Of a DNA stretch of 64,000 nucleotides, positions 1-8,318 are shown one piece after another (positions within the stretch are counted from its first letter, which is position 1; every line of letters starts with the position of its first letter). The stretch is from Azoarcus sp031555955 (GTDB lineage Bacteria; Pseudomonadota; Gammaproteobacteria; Burkholderiales; Rhodocyclaceae): positions 62,001-126,000 of the forward strand of contig JAVBTY010000009.1 in the NCBI GenBank assembly GCA_031555955.1, in the 5' to 3' direction. A program made the translations under genes and the position numbers. The notes beneath the pieces were generated by a model. The model did no database searches. It was given only the letters and a program-made list of their open reading frames with translations, and was not told where the DNA came from.

Positions 1-113
1 ATGGCGTAAAAATGAAAGGGTTCTTCGTGCTCCTCGGCCCGTACCCGAACAACGGAATTCGTCACGTTGCTCAGCAGCGCGTGGTCGACGGAATTTTGCA
101 CATGAATATTCAC
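1..113 (-). CDS. 5' part of an unidentified protein, runs off the left edge
   Basis: A reading frame starts with GTG at 113-111 and stays open to position 1, giving 37 codons (it begins MNIHVQNSVDHALLSN). An excellent ribosome binding site, GGAGGAG at 128-122, lies 8 nt upstream, which is why I call this a real gene start. It lies downstream of, and on the same strand as, the CofGH-containing operon, but 280 nt separate it from the previous stop, so it may have its own promoter. The visible part is acidic and histidine-containing (AEEHEEPFHFY near residues 26-36). I do not recognise the family, and the missing remainder is needed for any function call. Confidence 0.65.
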   Translation of the reverse strand, partial: MNIHVQNSVDHALLSNVTNSVVRVRAEEHEEPFHFYA

Positions 114-393
114 GAATGCGTCTCCTCCAAGCAAATACACGATGCCCGTCCAAAAACAGCGTAGCGGTCTCAGATGGGCACTTTTGCCTCTGGCCAGTTT
201 CTCCGGCTCTTGTTTTTTGTTATTTCCTGCATCCTAAGGCCCTTTCTCACAGCCATGCAAGTTATTTTATCCAGCCATTTAATGTTTTTATGTACAGCAA
301 AGCCATTCAGCCTGGACTTTTATCCCTCTGGCACATCAGGGGTGGCGGCAGATCCCTTGCGCACACTGCCGCCACGCCGTTATCACTCTGAAA
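114..393. other. Non-coding gap, AT-rich, probable promoter region of the leftmost gene
   Basis: No plausible gene is seen here; short open frames on the plus strand lack ribosome binding sites. The stretch 200-320 is clearly more AT-rich than its neighbours. Read on the minus strand, TTGCAT at 260-255 and TAGGAT at 236-231 are 18 nt apart, which could be a weak sigma70 promoter for the gene starting at 113. A 9-bp hairpin at 342-375 follows the stop codon of the preceding gene. Confidence 0.4.
342..375 (-). terminator. Hairpin just after the stop of the DRE-TIM gene, possible transcript end
   Basis: GTGGCGGCA at 342-350 pairs perfectly with TGCCGCCAC at 367-375 around a 16-nt loop, 19 nt past the stop codon at 394. 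On the minus strand no U-run follows, so this is not a classical intrinsic terminator. It may stabilise the 3' end or work with Rho. Confidence 0.35.
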
Positions 394-1596
394 TCAGGAC
401 GAAAGTTCTCTGGTCATCTGCGTGAATTCGGCATCCGTCACCAGCCGGTGATTGCGCGTCGCCACGTCTTTCACCCGCGCGAGCAGTTCGGGGAAACGGT
501 CTTCCTTCACCGGCAGGCCCAGTTCCTTCACCTTGATCTCGATATTGGACAGGCCGCTCTTCTTGCCGAGGACGATCCCCCGCCGCGCCGCCACGAGTTC
601 CGACGAATAGGGTTCGATCGCATCGGGCATGTGGAACTGCGCCGCAACCGCGCCGCTCTCGCGCACGAACAGAGCCTCGCCCACGACCGGCTTCCAGCGG
701 TCCACCGTATAGCCACCCGCCTTGCGGACCCGTTCCGACACCATGCGCGCCTTGCTCAGATCCATTTCCACCGGCACGTTATACAGGCACTTCAGCGTCA
801 GGGCGACTTCGCAGATGTCGGCATTGCCGGCGCGTTCGCCCATGCCGTTGATGGTTCCCTGGATCCAGGTCGCGCCGCCGCGCACGGCGGCGATGGCCGC
901 CGCCGTGGCCAGGCCGAAATCGTTATGGCCATGCCAGTGAACCGGCACCTGCGGCCCCACCCATGAAACAACCTTGCGGATGAGAAATTCCACCGCTTCC
1001 GGAGCGCAGACGCCAATGGTGTCGACCACGGAAACTTCCTCCGCGCCGGCGGCGATGGCGGCCTTGTAAACCTGTTCGAGGAATCCAAGATCCGAGCGGG
1101 TGCTATCCACCGGGAAGAAGTTCACCCTCATGCCGTGCGCGCGGGCGTGCCGGATCGCGTCACTCATGCGCGCGATAACGGTTTCGCGGGTGAAACCGTA
1201 AGCCTGCATTTTCTGTTCGCTGGTGGAAATCTCGATCAGCACCGCGCGGGTGCCCAGTTCGATATGCGCGTCGATATCCGCCTTGACCGCGCGCGCGAAT
1301 CCCCACACCTCCGCCTTGAGCCCGGCATCCAGAATCTTCCGCACCGCCCGGGTGTCTTCTTCGGAAACCCGCGGAAACCCGGATTCGATGCGGCCAATGC
1401 CCAGTTCATCCAGCCCCTGGGCAATGCTGTATTTATCGTCGGCGGAAAACACCACCCCTACGGCCTGCTCGCCGTCGCGCAGGGTCGTATCGTAAAAGCG
1501 GACGGTGCGCGTCCGGTCGAATCCATCCTGGACTTCGGGGCGCGCGTTGATGTCGCCAATCCAGATCATGCCGGGGGAAACAGGATTACTGCCCAT
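394..1596 (-). CDS. LeuA/homocitrate-synthase-like DRE-TIM acyltransferase or lyase
   Basis: A 400-residue protein of the DRE-TIM metallolyase superfamily. The metal-binding signature FYDTTLRDGEQ is at residues 34-44, HGHNDFGLA at 222-230 supplies the metal-binding His pair, NGMGERAGNA is at 250-259, and GKKSG near 344-348 is typical of the alpha-isopropylmalate/homocitrate/citramalate synthase branch. The C-terminal LeuA regulatory domain (about 120 residues) is absent, so the length fits homocitrate or citramalate synthases better. Family members condense acetyl-CoA with a 2-oxo acid or run related retro-aldol reactions. The true substrate is unknown; the operon suggests a catabolic 2-oxo acid rather than leucine or lysine synthesis. 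TGGAGA lies 5 nt before the ATG, 12 nt after the upstream gene. Confidence 0.85.
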   Translation of the reverse strand: MGSNPVSPGMIWIGDINARPEVQDGFDRTRTVRFYDTTLRDGEQAVGVVFSADDKYSIAQGLDELGIGRIESGFPRVSEEDTRAVRKILDAGLKAEVWGFARAVKADIDAHIELGTRAVLIEISTSEQKMQAYGFTRETVIARMSDAIRHARAHGMRVNFFPVDSTRSDLGFLEQVYKAAIAAGAEEVSVVDTIGVCAPEAVEFLIRKVVSWVGPQVPVHWHGHNDFGLATAAAIAAVRGGATWIQGTINGMGERAGNADICEVALTLKCLYNVPVEMDLSKARMVSERVRKAGGYTVDRWKPVVGEALFVRESGAVAAQFHMPDAIEPYSSELVAARRGIVLGKKSGLSNIEIKVKELGLPVKEDRFPELLARVKDVATRNHRLVTDAEFTQMTRELSS

Positions 1597-1608
1597 GGAC
1601 CATCTCCA

Positions 1609-2424
1609 TTATGCGATTGCAATCGGCCGGATCAGGGAAGCCTCGCCGCCCTTTATTTTCAGCGGCAGCACCACCACCGTGCTGACGTACTGGCGGTCGG
1701 CGGCCAGCGCTTCCAGATCCAGACTCTTCATGACGTAAATACCGTTTTCCACCAGAATGATCCGGTGGCTGGCGAACGGGGCGGGAACGCCAAGCGAAAG
1801 GTTGTCGATCCCCACCAGCCGGGGTTTGCGCGCGGCGATCCAGTGCGCGGCGTCATCGCTCAGCCCCGCCCATTTGTAGAGATAGGCGTCACGGTCGGTT
1901 TCGAAATAGCGCCCGTAGCCGGTGCGCACGAGAATGCAGTCCCCTTCCCGTATCTGTCCGCCCTGCGCCGCCAGCGCTCCTTCGAGATCTTCCGGCGTAA
2001 TGGCGTAGCGCTCGGGCAGGATGTCAATATCCTTGTAGCCGGGAATATCGAGCAGCACCGTGCGCAGCAGCAGCGGCGGCACCTTCTCCATGGCGTGCAG
2101 CGGTTCGGGAAGCCCGGTAAAACCGGTGTCGCGCTGATAGGGCGTCACGTCGATGCCCTGGACTTTCAGATCCTGCGACATGTGTATGGGCGCATCGAAA
2201 TGCGTGCCCGAGTGCATCGAGGTCACCACCAGGCTGATCGCATCGGAAAAACCGGGCTCGATCCCCATTTCATCGAACGACTTGCGCACGTACTCGTGAT
2301 ACCGGTACAGAAAAAACTGGAACGGCGGATCGAACGGATGCACCGGCATGCCCGGCCAGTAGGCCTGGCCAAGATCGTAGATTTTTGCGTTTGACAGCGC
2401 TGTGGATAACGCCTGGCCGCTCAC
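1609..2424 (-). CDS. Cyclase-family (kynurenine formamidase-like) metal-dependent hydrolase
   Basis: A 271-residue protein with the family signature HxGTHxDxPxH, seen as HSGTHFDAPIH at residues 71-81, which binds the catalytic metal. Known members are bacterial kynurenine formamidase (KynB) and isatin hydrolase; both hydrolyse an amide or lactam bond on an aromatic compound. The start is GTG at 2424, preceded by AGGGAG in a purine-rich stretch; no ATG is better placed. It sits between cofGH (64 nt upstream) and the DRE-TIM gene (12 nt downstream), so all three are probably cotranscribed. KynB itself is unlikely because no other kynurenine-pathway gene is present. Hydrolytic ring opening of a heterocycle is a reasonable inference. 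Confidence 0.85.
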   Translation of the reverse strand: MSGQALSTALSNAKIYDLGQAYWPGMPVHPFDPPFQFFLYRYHEYVRKSFDEMGIEPGFSDAISLVVTSMHSGTHFDAPIHMSQDLKVQGIDVTPYQRDTGFTGLPEPLHAMEKVPPLLLRTVLLDIPGYKDIDILPERYAITPEDLEGALAAQGGQIREGDCILVRTGYGRYFETDRDAYLYKWAGLSDDAAHWIAARKPRLVGIDNLSLGVPAPFASHRIILVENGIYVMKSLDLEALAADRQYVSTVVVLPLKIKGGEASLIRPIAIA

Positions 2425-2488
2425 TTTGTCTCTCCCTTTTTATGTCGTGCTGTAGCGATGCGAAGCATGGATTTTTCTCTCTGTGTTT

Positions 2489-4873
2489 TCAGGCCGTTTC
2501 TTTCCGCGCGTCCATGCCAGACCCCAGACCATTCCCGGCAATGTCATACAACGCATACAGCGTGTTGCGCCGTTGCGGCACGCGCCCGTTCGAACGGATC
2601 AGCCGTTCAAGCTCACCCGCGCTCATCCCCTGCCCGTGGCTTGCTCCCGCGGAACGGCTGATGCTTTCGTGCATCAGGGTTCCGCCCAGATCGTTCACGC
2701 CCGCCCGCAGGCAGGCCGCCACGCCTTCACGGCCCATCTTTACCCATGAAGCCTGGATGTTCGGCACCAGCGGGTGCAGCGCCAGCCGCGCCACCGCGTG
2801 CATCAGAACCGCCTCGCGGAACGTGGGACCGCGCCGCGCCCGGCCCCGGCGGTAAATCGGCGCTTCCATATGCACGAACGGGAGCGGAACGAATTCGGTG
2901 AATCCGCCGCTGCTTTCCTGGGCGTCGCGCAGCTGCAGCAGATGCCGCGCCCAGTGCACAGGCTGTTCGATATGCCCGTACATGATCGTCGCGGTGCTTT
3001 TCAGCCCGACATCATGGGCCGCGCGCATGACCTCGAACCACTGCGCCACGCTGAGTTTGTCCGGGCACAGAACCTGGCGGATTCCGTCATCAAGAATTTC
3101 CGCCGCCGTGCCCGGCAGCGATCCCAGACCAGCCGCTTTCAGCGCGGACAGATAATCCCGCAGGGACATGCCCAGCGTCCGCGCACCGTGGGAAACCTCC
3201 AGCGGAGAAAACGCATGGATGTGCATCTCCGGCAGCACGTCGCGAATGGCGGTGCAGATGTCCAGATAGGTCTGCCCGGTGTACGAGGGGTGAATGCCCC
3301 CCTGCAGACAGACTTCCGTCGCGCCCAGCCGCCATGCCTCCAGCGCCCTGGCCTGGATGTCGGCCAGCGGCAGGTCATAAGGTTTACCGCGCAGGTTCTC
3401 GCTCGCCTTGCCCTTGGAAAAAGCGCAGAACTGGCATTTGTACGCACAAATGTTCGTGTAGTTGATGTTGCAGTTGGCGACGTAGGTCACCGTATCGCCC
3501 TTCACCTCGCGGCGCAGTTCATCCGCCGCCGAGCACACCAGGTTGAAATCCCCGCCGCGCACCTCGAACAGGCGCACCAGTTCCTGCTCGGAAAGACGCC
3601 CCCCGCGCGCAGCTTTTTTGAGGCTTGCATAAGTCCCGCTGCCAAGGAAATTCCGCACCAGGTGTTCTGGAGACGCCGCGGGCAGCGCGGGCGGGCGCAT
3701 GGCGCCGCCGGGAACCCAGTTGTCCGTGCGCGGGAAGCCACTCGCATCCACCCGCTCGCGCACCGCCTGGCGCAGCTCCGGCTCCAGCCATGTTTCCGGC
3801 TGCTGCGCCAGTTTCGGGTACAGAGGCAGGCGCGGCGCCAGCATCTTTCCGGAAAGTTCCGTCTCGCGCGCCAGGAACAGCAGGTGCGGCCAGGGCGCTT
3901 CGGGATTGACGTGGTCGGGCGTGACCGGGGACACCCCGCCCAGATCGTTGATACCGGCGCCGATCAGGGCGCGCAGCGACTGGGGCGACAGGTTGGGCGG
4001 GGCCTGGATGTTGGCCTCCGCGCCAAAGATGATCCGCGCCACGGCGATCGTCCAGCGCAGTTCTTCGAGCGTGGGCTCCGGCGCGCTGGCCATTTTCGTG
4101 TCCGGCTTGCGGCGGAAATTCTGGATGATGATTTCCTGCAGGTGCCCGTAGGCATCGTTCAGGTCGCGCAGGGCCAGCAGCGCCTCCACGCGCTCGCGGC
4201 GCGTCTCGCCAATGCCGATGAGCAGCCCCGAGGTAAAGGGAATTTTCAGCTCACCGGCGGAAGCGATCATCGCCAGACGCCGCGCGGGCAGCTTGTCCGG
4301 CGATCCGTGGTGCGGTCCGCCCGGCTCGCACAGGCGGGTCGAGGTGCTTTCGAGCATCAGCCCCTGGGAAACAGAGACCTTGCGCAGGGCGCGCAGGCTT
4401 GCGGTATCCATCACCCCCGCATTGATGTGCGGCAGCAGGCCCGTTTCCGCATGTACCTTTCCGGCCACCTCGGCCAGATATTCCAGCGTTCCGTCCTTGC
4501 CCATGCCCGCGAGCGCGGCGCGCGCGGACTGATAACGCAGCTCCGGCTTGTCGCCCAGCGTAAACAACGCCTCATGGCAGCCCGCCGCCGCGCCCGCCCT
4601 GGCGATTTCCAGCACTTTCTCCGGCGAAAGGTAGGGCTCGCCGCAGTCGCGCGGCAGCCGGGCGAACGTGCAGTAATGGCAGACGTTGCGGCAAAGCTGC
4701 GTCAGCGGAATGAATACTTTCGGCGAATAGCTGATCAGCGCTCCGTGCCCGCGGTCACGGAGCGCCACAGCCATCGCTTCGAGCGCCTTCAGATCGTCGC
4801 ACCCGGCCAGAGCCAGGGCGGCTTCGGTATCGGGCCGATCGGCGCTCCAGAAACTATCGATCAGAACCCCCAT
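2489..4873 (-). CDS. cofGH: FO synthase, CofG-CofH fusion (FbiC type), radical SAM
   Basis: A 794-residue protein made of two radical SAM modules. The CofG half carries the CxxxCxxC cluster motif CRNVCHYC with Cys61, Cys65 and Cys68; the CofH half carries CAYKCQFC with Cys476, Cys480 and Cys483. The order and length match FbiC of actinobacteria (about 850 residues). Together the halves make FO (7,8-didemethyl-8-hydroxy-5-deazariboflavin) from tyrosine and 5-amino-6-ribitylaminouracil via a 5-amino-5-(4-hydroxybenzyl) intermediate. The futalosine enzymes MqnC/MqnE are related but separate proteins. FO is the precursor of F420, a cofactor rare in betaproteobacteria. GGGAG lies about 9 nt before the ATG. 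No cofC, cofD or cofE is seen in this window. The gene sits mid-operon beside an LLM-class oxidoreductase that may use the product. Confidence 0.93.
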   Translation of the reverse strand: MGVLIDSFWSADRPDTEAALALAGCDDLKALEAMAVALRDRGHGALISYSPKVFIPLTQLCRNVCHYCTFARLPRDCGEPYLSPEKVLEIARAGAAAGCHEALFTLGDKPELRYQSARAALAGMGKDGTLEYLAEVAGKVHAETGLLPHINAGVMDTASLRALRKVSVSQGLMLESTSTRLCEPGGPHHGSPDKLPARRLAMIASAGELKIPFTSGLLIGIGETRRERVEALLALRDLNDAYGHLQEIIIQNFRRKPDTKMASAPEPTLEELRWTIAVARIIFGAEANIQAPPNLSPQSLRALIGAGINDLGGVSPVTPDHVNPEAPWPHLLFLARETELSGKMLAPRLPLYPKLAQQPETWLEPELRQAVRERVDASGFPRTDNWVPGGAMRPPALPAASPEHLVRNFLGSGTYASLKKAARGGRLSEQELVRLFEVRGGDFNLVCSAADELRREVKGDTVTYVANCNINYTNICAYKCQFCAFSKGKASENLRGKPYDLPLADIQARALEAWRLGATEVCLQGGIHPSYTGQTYLDICTAIRDVLPEMHIHAFSPLEVSHGARTLGMSLRDYLSALKAAGLGSLPGTAAEILDDGIRQVLCPDKLSVAQWFEVMRAAHDVGLKSTATIMYGHIEQPVHWARHLLQLRDAQESSGGFTEFVPLPFVHMEAPIYRRGRARRGPTFREAVLMHAVARLALHPLVPNIQASWVKMGREGVAACLRAGVNDLGGTLMHESISRSAGASHGQGMSAGELERLIRSNGRVPQRRNTLYALYDIAGNGLGSGMDARKETA

Positions 4874-4926
4874 GCCTCTATGCTCCCAAGTTGAACTTTT
4901 TCCTGGTACGACCTTCTTCCGGCGCC

Positions 4927-4944
4927 GCCGGCCGGGCGGCCGGC
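4927..4944 (-). other. Intercistronic GC hairpin between the M20 gene and cofGH
   Basis: GCCGGCC and GGCCGGC form a perfect 7-bp stem around the 4-nt loop GGGC, in the 87-nt gap between the two genes. No U-run follows on the minus strand, so it is more likely an mRNA processing or stability element than a terminator. Confidence 0.35.
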
Positions 4945-4960
4945 GTCAAACGGGGCCAGA

Positions 4961-6232
4961 TCAGTCGGCAACGCCGCACAGATCGAGCATGACTTCGATG
5001 TACACACGCACGATGTCCATCATGTCGCCGATATGTACGTGCTCGCCCTGCTGCGTCGAAAAACCTCCGCCACCCGTGCGGATACGCCCGGCGGAGCCGT
5101 AATTCACCGTCGGAATGCCATAACGGTTCATGTGGGCGGCATCGCTGTACCAGGTTTCGGTGCCCATCTGCGGCGCCTTGCCCAGCTGGTTGGTGTGGGC
5201 GGTGATGATGCTCTGCACCAGATCGTGATCGTCCGGAATCGACGTTCCCGGCGCGGAAAGGAAAATTTCCGCCCGGGTGCCTTCCAGCTGCGGGCTGGCC
5301 CTGACCACCTTCCGGATGAGGTCGCGCACTTCGTTGTACGCCTGTACGGGCAGCACATCGGGGAGAGTCCGCACGTCCAGATAGATCACGCAGTTATCCG
5401 GCGTGCGCGCGCCACGCCACGGCCAGCCGCCCTCGATCGCGGAGACGTTCACACGCGGCTGGAAATCGCCCGCCTGGTTGCGCCTGCAGTAATCCGGGAT
5501 CCACTCGTGGATCGCGTCGAGCACCACGCGCGCCTTGTTGATCGCATTACGTTCGACTTCCGACCACGCGGTGTGGATCAGGTGGCCCGGCACGGTGATC
5601 TTGATCCACGTGGTGCCGCAGTGGCGGGGGATCAGCATCATGTTGGTCGGTTCGCCGAGAATGCAGTAATCGGCGGTGGCCCCGTGGGTGATGGCGTACT
5701 TCGTGCCCACGCCGTAGCCCTGGTACTGGCGGCCTTCGTATTCGTTGACTGGCGCTTTTTCGATTTCGCCCGCCACGCCGGCGATCACGACATCGCCGCC
5801 CAGTTTGATGCCCGCCTTGCGGATCGCCTCAACCGCCGTCACGTAATTGGCGAGGGCGAACTTCATGTTGAAGGAGCCCATGCCGTAGATCCACTCGTTC
5901 TCCACGAGCGTTCCCTGGCAACGGTAGCCGATGCCGCGATGAGCCTGTTCCGGACCGAACGACGTATCCAGGTGGCCGTTGAACATCAGCGACTTGCCGC
6001 CGCCCTGCCCCTGCAGGCGGCCGACGGCGTTGTAGCGCTCATCGCCGATGGGCTGCAGCGTCGCATCGAAACCCGCGCCGCGCAGCACTTCGTGGTAGGC
6101 GCGGGCAACGTCGCCTTCGTAACCCGTGGGGCTGGGGATGTTGGTCAGATCAATGGTCAGGTTGACCAGACGGTCGCGGTCGATCTGTTCGACCGCCTTT
6201 CTGAGCAGATCGCCATTCACTCTGCTTGCCAT
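4961..6232 (-). CDS. M20-family metallopeptidase/deacylase-like protein with an altered metal site
   Basis: A 423-residue protein of the M20 (ArgE/DapE/ACY1) family. FNGHLDT gives the first metal ligands (His87, Asp89), GEIEK at 155-159 matches the catalytic Glu region, GEPTN follows at 193-197, and a His-rich GEHVHIGD lies near the C-terminus. The usual bridging aspartate in the DMKGG motif is replaced: the sequence reads GSFNMK with Asn122. I chose the ATG at 6232 because CCGGAG lies 7-8 nt upstream; a longer frame from 6304 would overlap the preceding gene and lacks this site. Family members hydrolyse N-acyl or carbamoyl amides. In this operon it may cut an amide formed during breakdown of a nitrogen compound (inference). 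Confidence 0.85.
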   Translation of the reverse strand: MASRVNGDLLRKAVEQIDRDRLVNLTIDLTNIPSPTGYEGDVARAYHEVLRGAGFDATLQPIGDERYNAVGRLQGQGGGKSLMFNGHLDTSFGPEQAHRGIGYRCQGTLVENEWIYGMGSFNMKFALANYVTAVEAIRKAGIKLGGDVVIAGVAGEIEKAPVNEYEGRQYQGYGVGTKYAITHGATADYCILGEPTNMMLIPRHCGTTWIKITVPGHLIHTAWSEVERNAINKARVVLDAIHEWIPDYCRRNQAGDFQPRVNVSAIEGGWPWRGARTPDNCVIYLDVRTLPDVLPVQAYNEVRDLIRKVVRASPQLEGTRAEIFLSAPGTSIPDDHDLVQSIITAHTNQLGKAPQMGTETWYSDAAHMNRYGIPTVNYGSAGRIRTGGGGFSTQQGEHVHIGDMMDIVRVYIEVMLDLCGVAD

Positions 6233-6248
6233 GTTCGCGTCTCCGGTT

Positions 6249-7169
6249 TTAATCGACGATGAAGGTCGTGAGGGTGCCGAGCTTGTCGACATGACAATCG
6301 ACACGGTCGCCGTTCTTCAGGTAGACCGGATCCTTGCGTCCGGCGATAACGCCCGGAGGGCTGCCGGAGGTAATCACGTCGCCCGGCTCCAGGGTGATGT
6401 TCGACCACCAGGACACCATGTCCGCGATCTTGTAGTGCATGTTGGCCGTGCTCGATGTCTGCCGCTCTTCGCCGTTGAGCGTAAGCCGCATCGCCAGCTC
6501 ATCCACGTTGCCCACCTCGTCCAGCGTCACCATGTGCGGGCCGAGCGGGCAGGAGCCGTCGAAGCTCTTGCCGAGCAGGATGACCTTGTTGGAATGCTCG
6601 CGCGCCTGGATGTCGCGTGCGGAAACGTCGTTGAAAATCGTCAGGCCAGCGACGTAATCGAGCGCGTTTTCGGGCGTTACGCGGAACGCCGTCTTGCCGA
6701 TGATGATGCCGACCTCGATCTCGTAGTCGAGCTGCTGGGTGAAATGCGGCACCTTGACCTTCGCGTTGTGCGGCACCACGCTGGAAGGCGCCTCAAGGAA
6801 TCCGGTGGGGTGCTCGAAGTGGAAATCGCCCCAGTTGTGCGACTGCCATTCCGGCTCCTTCCACGTCGTCAGCTCGGAAAGGTGCGCCGGGAAATTGCAC
6901 GAAGTGTGCAGAATCTTGCCGGGCCGCGGCACAGGGGCCTGCAGATCGACATCGTCCGGCGGAATCACGTTCGATCGCCCGATGGCGGCTTTCGCCGCCA
7001 GCTCGCGCGCGCGCGCCATGGCGCTTTCGCCCAGATCCAAAAAGGGAATCATCGCAGACGGCAGTGCGCCGTTGCTCGCCCCGTTAAGATCGAGAATGCC
7101 TCCATCGGCCAGCACCACGCCAATCGTGGCCTTGCCGCTCGACCTGATCTTAAAACTTGCAAGTTTCAT
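6249..7169 (-). CDS. Fumarylacetoacetate hydrolase-family protein
   Basis: A 306-residue FAH-superfamily protein. The metal-binding acidic residues are in LDYEIEVG (Glu150, Glu152) and FNDVSARD (Asp181), and a GSPPG turn comes late, as in acylpyruvases, HHDD isomerase/decarboxylases and ureidoglycolate lyases. These enzymes cleave C-C bonds or decarboxylate 2-oxo or 2,4-dioxo acids at the end of ring-cleavage pathways. A good site, GAGAGG, lies 5 nt before the ATG. It is 51 nt downstream of the LLM gene and 16 nt upstream of the M20 gene start, consistent with one operon. The exact substrate cannot be read from sequence. Confidence 0.9.
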   Translation of the reverse strand: MKLASFKIRSSGKATIGVVLADGGILDLNGASNGALPSAMIPFLDLGESAMARARELAAKAAIGRSNVIPPDDVDLQAPVPRPGKILHTSCNFPAHLSELTTWKEPEWQSHNWGDFHFEHPTGFLEAPSSVVPHNAKVKVPHFTQQLDYEIEVGIIIGKTAFRVTPENALDYVAGLTIFNDVSARDIQAREHSNKVILLGKSFDGSCPLGPHMVTLDEVGNVDELAMRLTLNGEERQTSSTANMHYKIADMVSWWSNITLEPGDVITSGSPPGVIAGRKDPVYLKNGDRVDCHVDKLGTLTTFIVD

Positions 7170-7220
7170 TTTCGCCTCTCTGAATATCTGGCTGTCTGGC
7201 GCGTCGCGCGCGATCCGGCA

Positions 7221-8318
7221 TCAGGCCGTTACGGCCGGACCGGCCTTGAGCCGGGGCAGCACTTCCGCGCCCATGAGGCGGATGGTTTCGAGGTTGTCTT
7301 CCTCCGTTTTGCCGACCACTTCCAGCAGCGGCAGATTCAGGCCCGCGTCGACCAGCTCCTGGGTGATTTCCAGGCACTCGTCCGGCGTGCCGGAAATAAC
7401 GGTGAAGCGGCGCATCATCTCGTCGGTCACCAGATGCGTGACGTTATCCTGCGTGCCTTCCGCGATCGCCTTGCGGAACGGCTCCCAGGCGCTGTCGGGC
7501 AGGCCGGAACCCGCCAGAATGGTGTCGTTCTTGATGTTGCGGATCTTGTTGACGATGTAGGTGCCCGTGTAGCTGCGCGTCGCGTTGCGCGCCTTGTCGC
7601 CGTCGCGCGAGCAGGCGCACAGGATGACCCCACCCACCGGGAAGCTGTCGGGCAGCTGGCGGCCCACGGCGGCGGCGCCCTTCTTCATGTTGTCGATCGC
7701 ATAGCGGACGAAGTTCGGCGAAGTCAGGCCCGCCAGCAGCATGCCGTCGGATTCCTTGCCGGAGAGCTTCTGCATGAACTCGCCGGTCGCGCCAACGTAA
7801 ACCGGAATATCGGTGCGCAGCCCCTTGCCAGCGCGATCAAAGGCCGGCATGGACGACTTGTAGTGCTTGCCTTCGTAGGAATACTTGTCGCCGCTGAACA
7901 CGCGCCGCATGATTTCCATCGATTCGTGGTGCACCGCAACCGGGCGCATCTTCTCGATGTCGTACTCCAGATATTCGATGCCGACCTTGCCGACGCCGAT
8001 GCCCATGATGAAACGGCCATTGGACAGTTCGTCGATGGCGGCCGCCTCGGACGCCTGGATGGTCGGGTGACGCATGTAGGGCGAAGTAATGCCCAGACCA
8101 ACCGGAATGTTTTTGGTCGCCTGCGCAACCACCGCCAGCGTGGTAAAGCAGCCGCGCGCCTCAAGGCCGTACTGGCGGAACCAGTGATACGCCTCGGCGA
8201 TCCAGAAACCGCCGGACATGCCCGAGGCTTCGGTCTGCTCGGCATAGCGGCGCATCGCGCTCAGCGGCTCGTAGGACTTGAAAATCACGCCCATTCTGGG
8301 CTGTACGGTCTTGGTCAT
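7221..8318 (-). CDS. LLM-class oxidoreductase (F420- or flavin-dependent, Mer-like)
   Basis: A 365-residue luciferase-like TIM-barrel protein. The N-terminal MGVIFKSYEP, the VGLGITSPYMRHP region, and the conserved DELSNGRFIMGIGVG segment are typical of the methylene-H4MPT reductase (Mer)/F420-dependent glucose-6-phosphate dehydrogenase branch. I placed the start at the ATG at 8318 because CGGAG lies 8 nt upstream; the longer frame from 8348 has no such site. It is the first gene of the operon after the AraC regulator. The adjacent FO synthase makes an F420- or FO-dependent reaction more likely than an FMN monooxygenase, but this is inference from context; no residue seen here separates the two. 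Confidence 0.88.
   Translation of the reverse strand: MTKTVQPRMGVIFKSYEPLSAMRRYAEQTEASGMSGGFWIAEAYHWFRQYGLEARGCFTTLAVVAQATKNIPVGLGITSPYMRHPTIQASEAAAIDELSNGRFIMGIGVGKVGIEYLEYDIEKMRPVAVHHESMEIMRRVFSGDKYSYEGKHYKSSMPAFDRAGKGLRTDIPVYVGATGEFMQKLSGKESDGMLLAGLTSPNFVRYAIDNMKKGAAAVGRQLPDSFPVGGVILCACSRDGDKARNATRSYTGTYIVNKIRNIKNDTILAGSGLPDSAWEPFRKAIAEGTQDNVTHLVTDEMMRRFTVISGTPDECLEITQELVDAGLNLPLLEVVGKTEEDNLETIRLMGAEVLPRLKAGPAVTA

Noticed and set aside
341..361. Sigma54 promoter (TGGC...TTGC) in the left gap
   Set aside because: The two half-motifs are 10 nt apart instead of the required 7, and they lie on the wrong strand for the nearby minus-strand gene.
1609..2424. Kynurenine formamidase (KynB) of tryptophan breakdown
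   Set aside because: The family motif fits, but no tryptophan dioxygenase or kynureninase gene is present, and the operon context is different.
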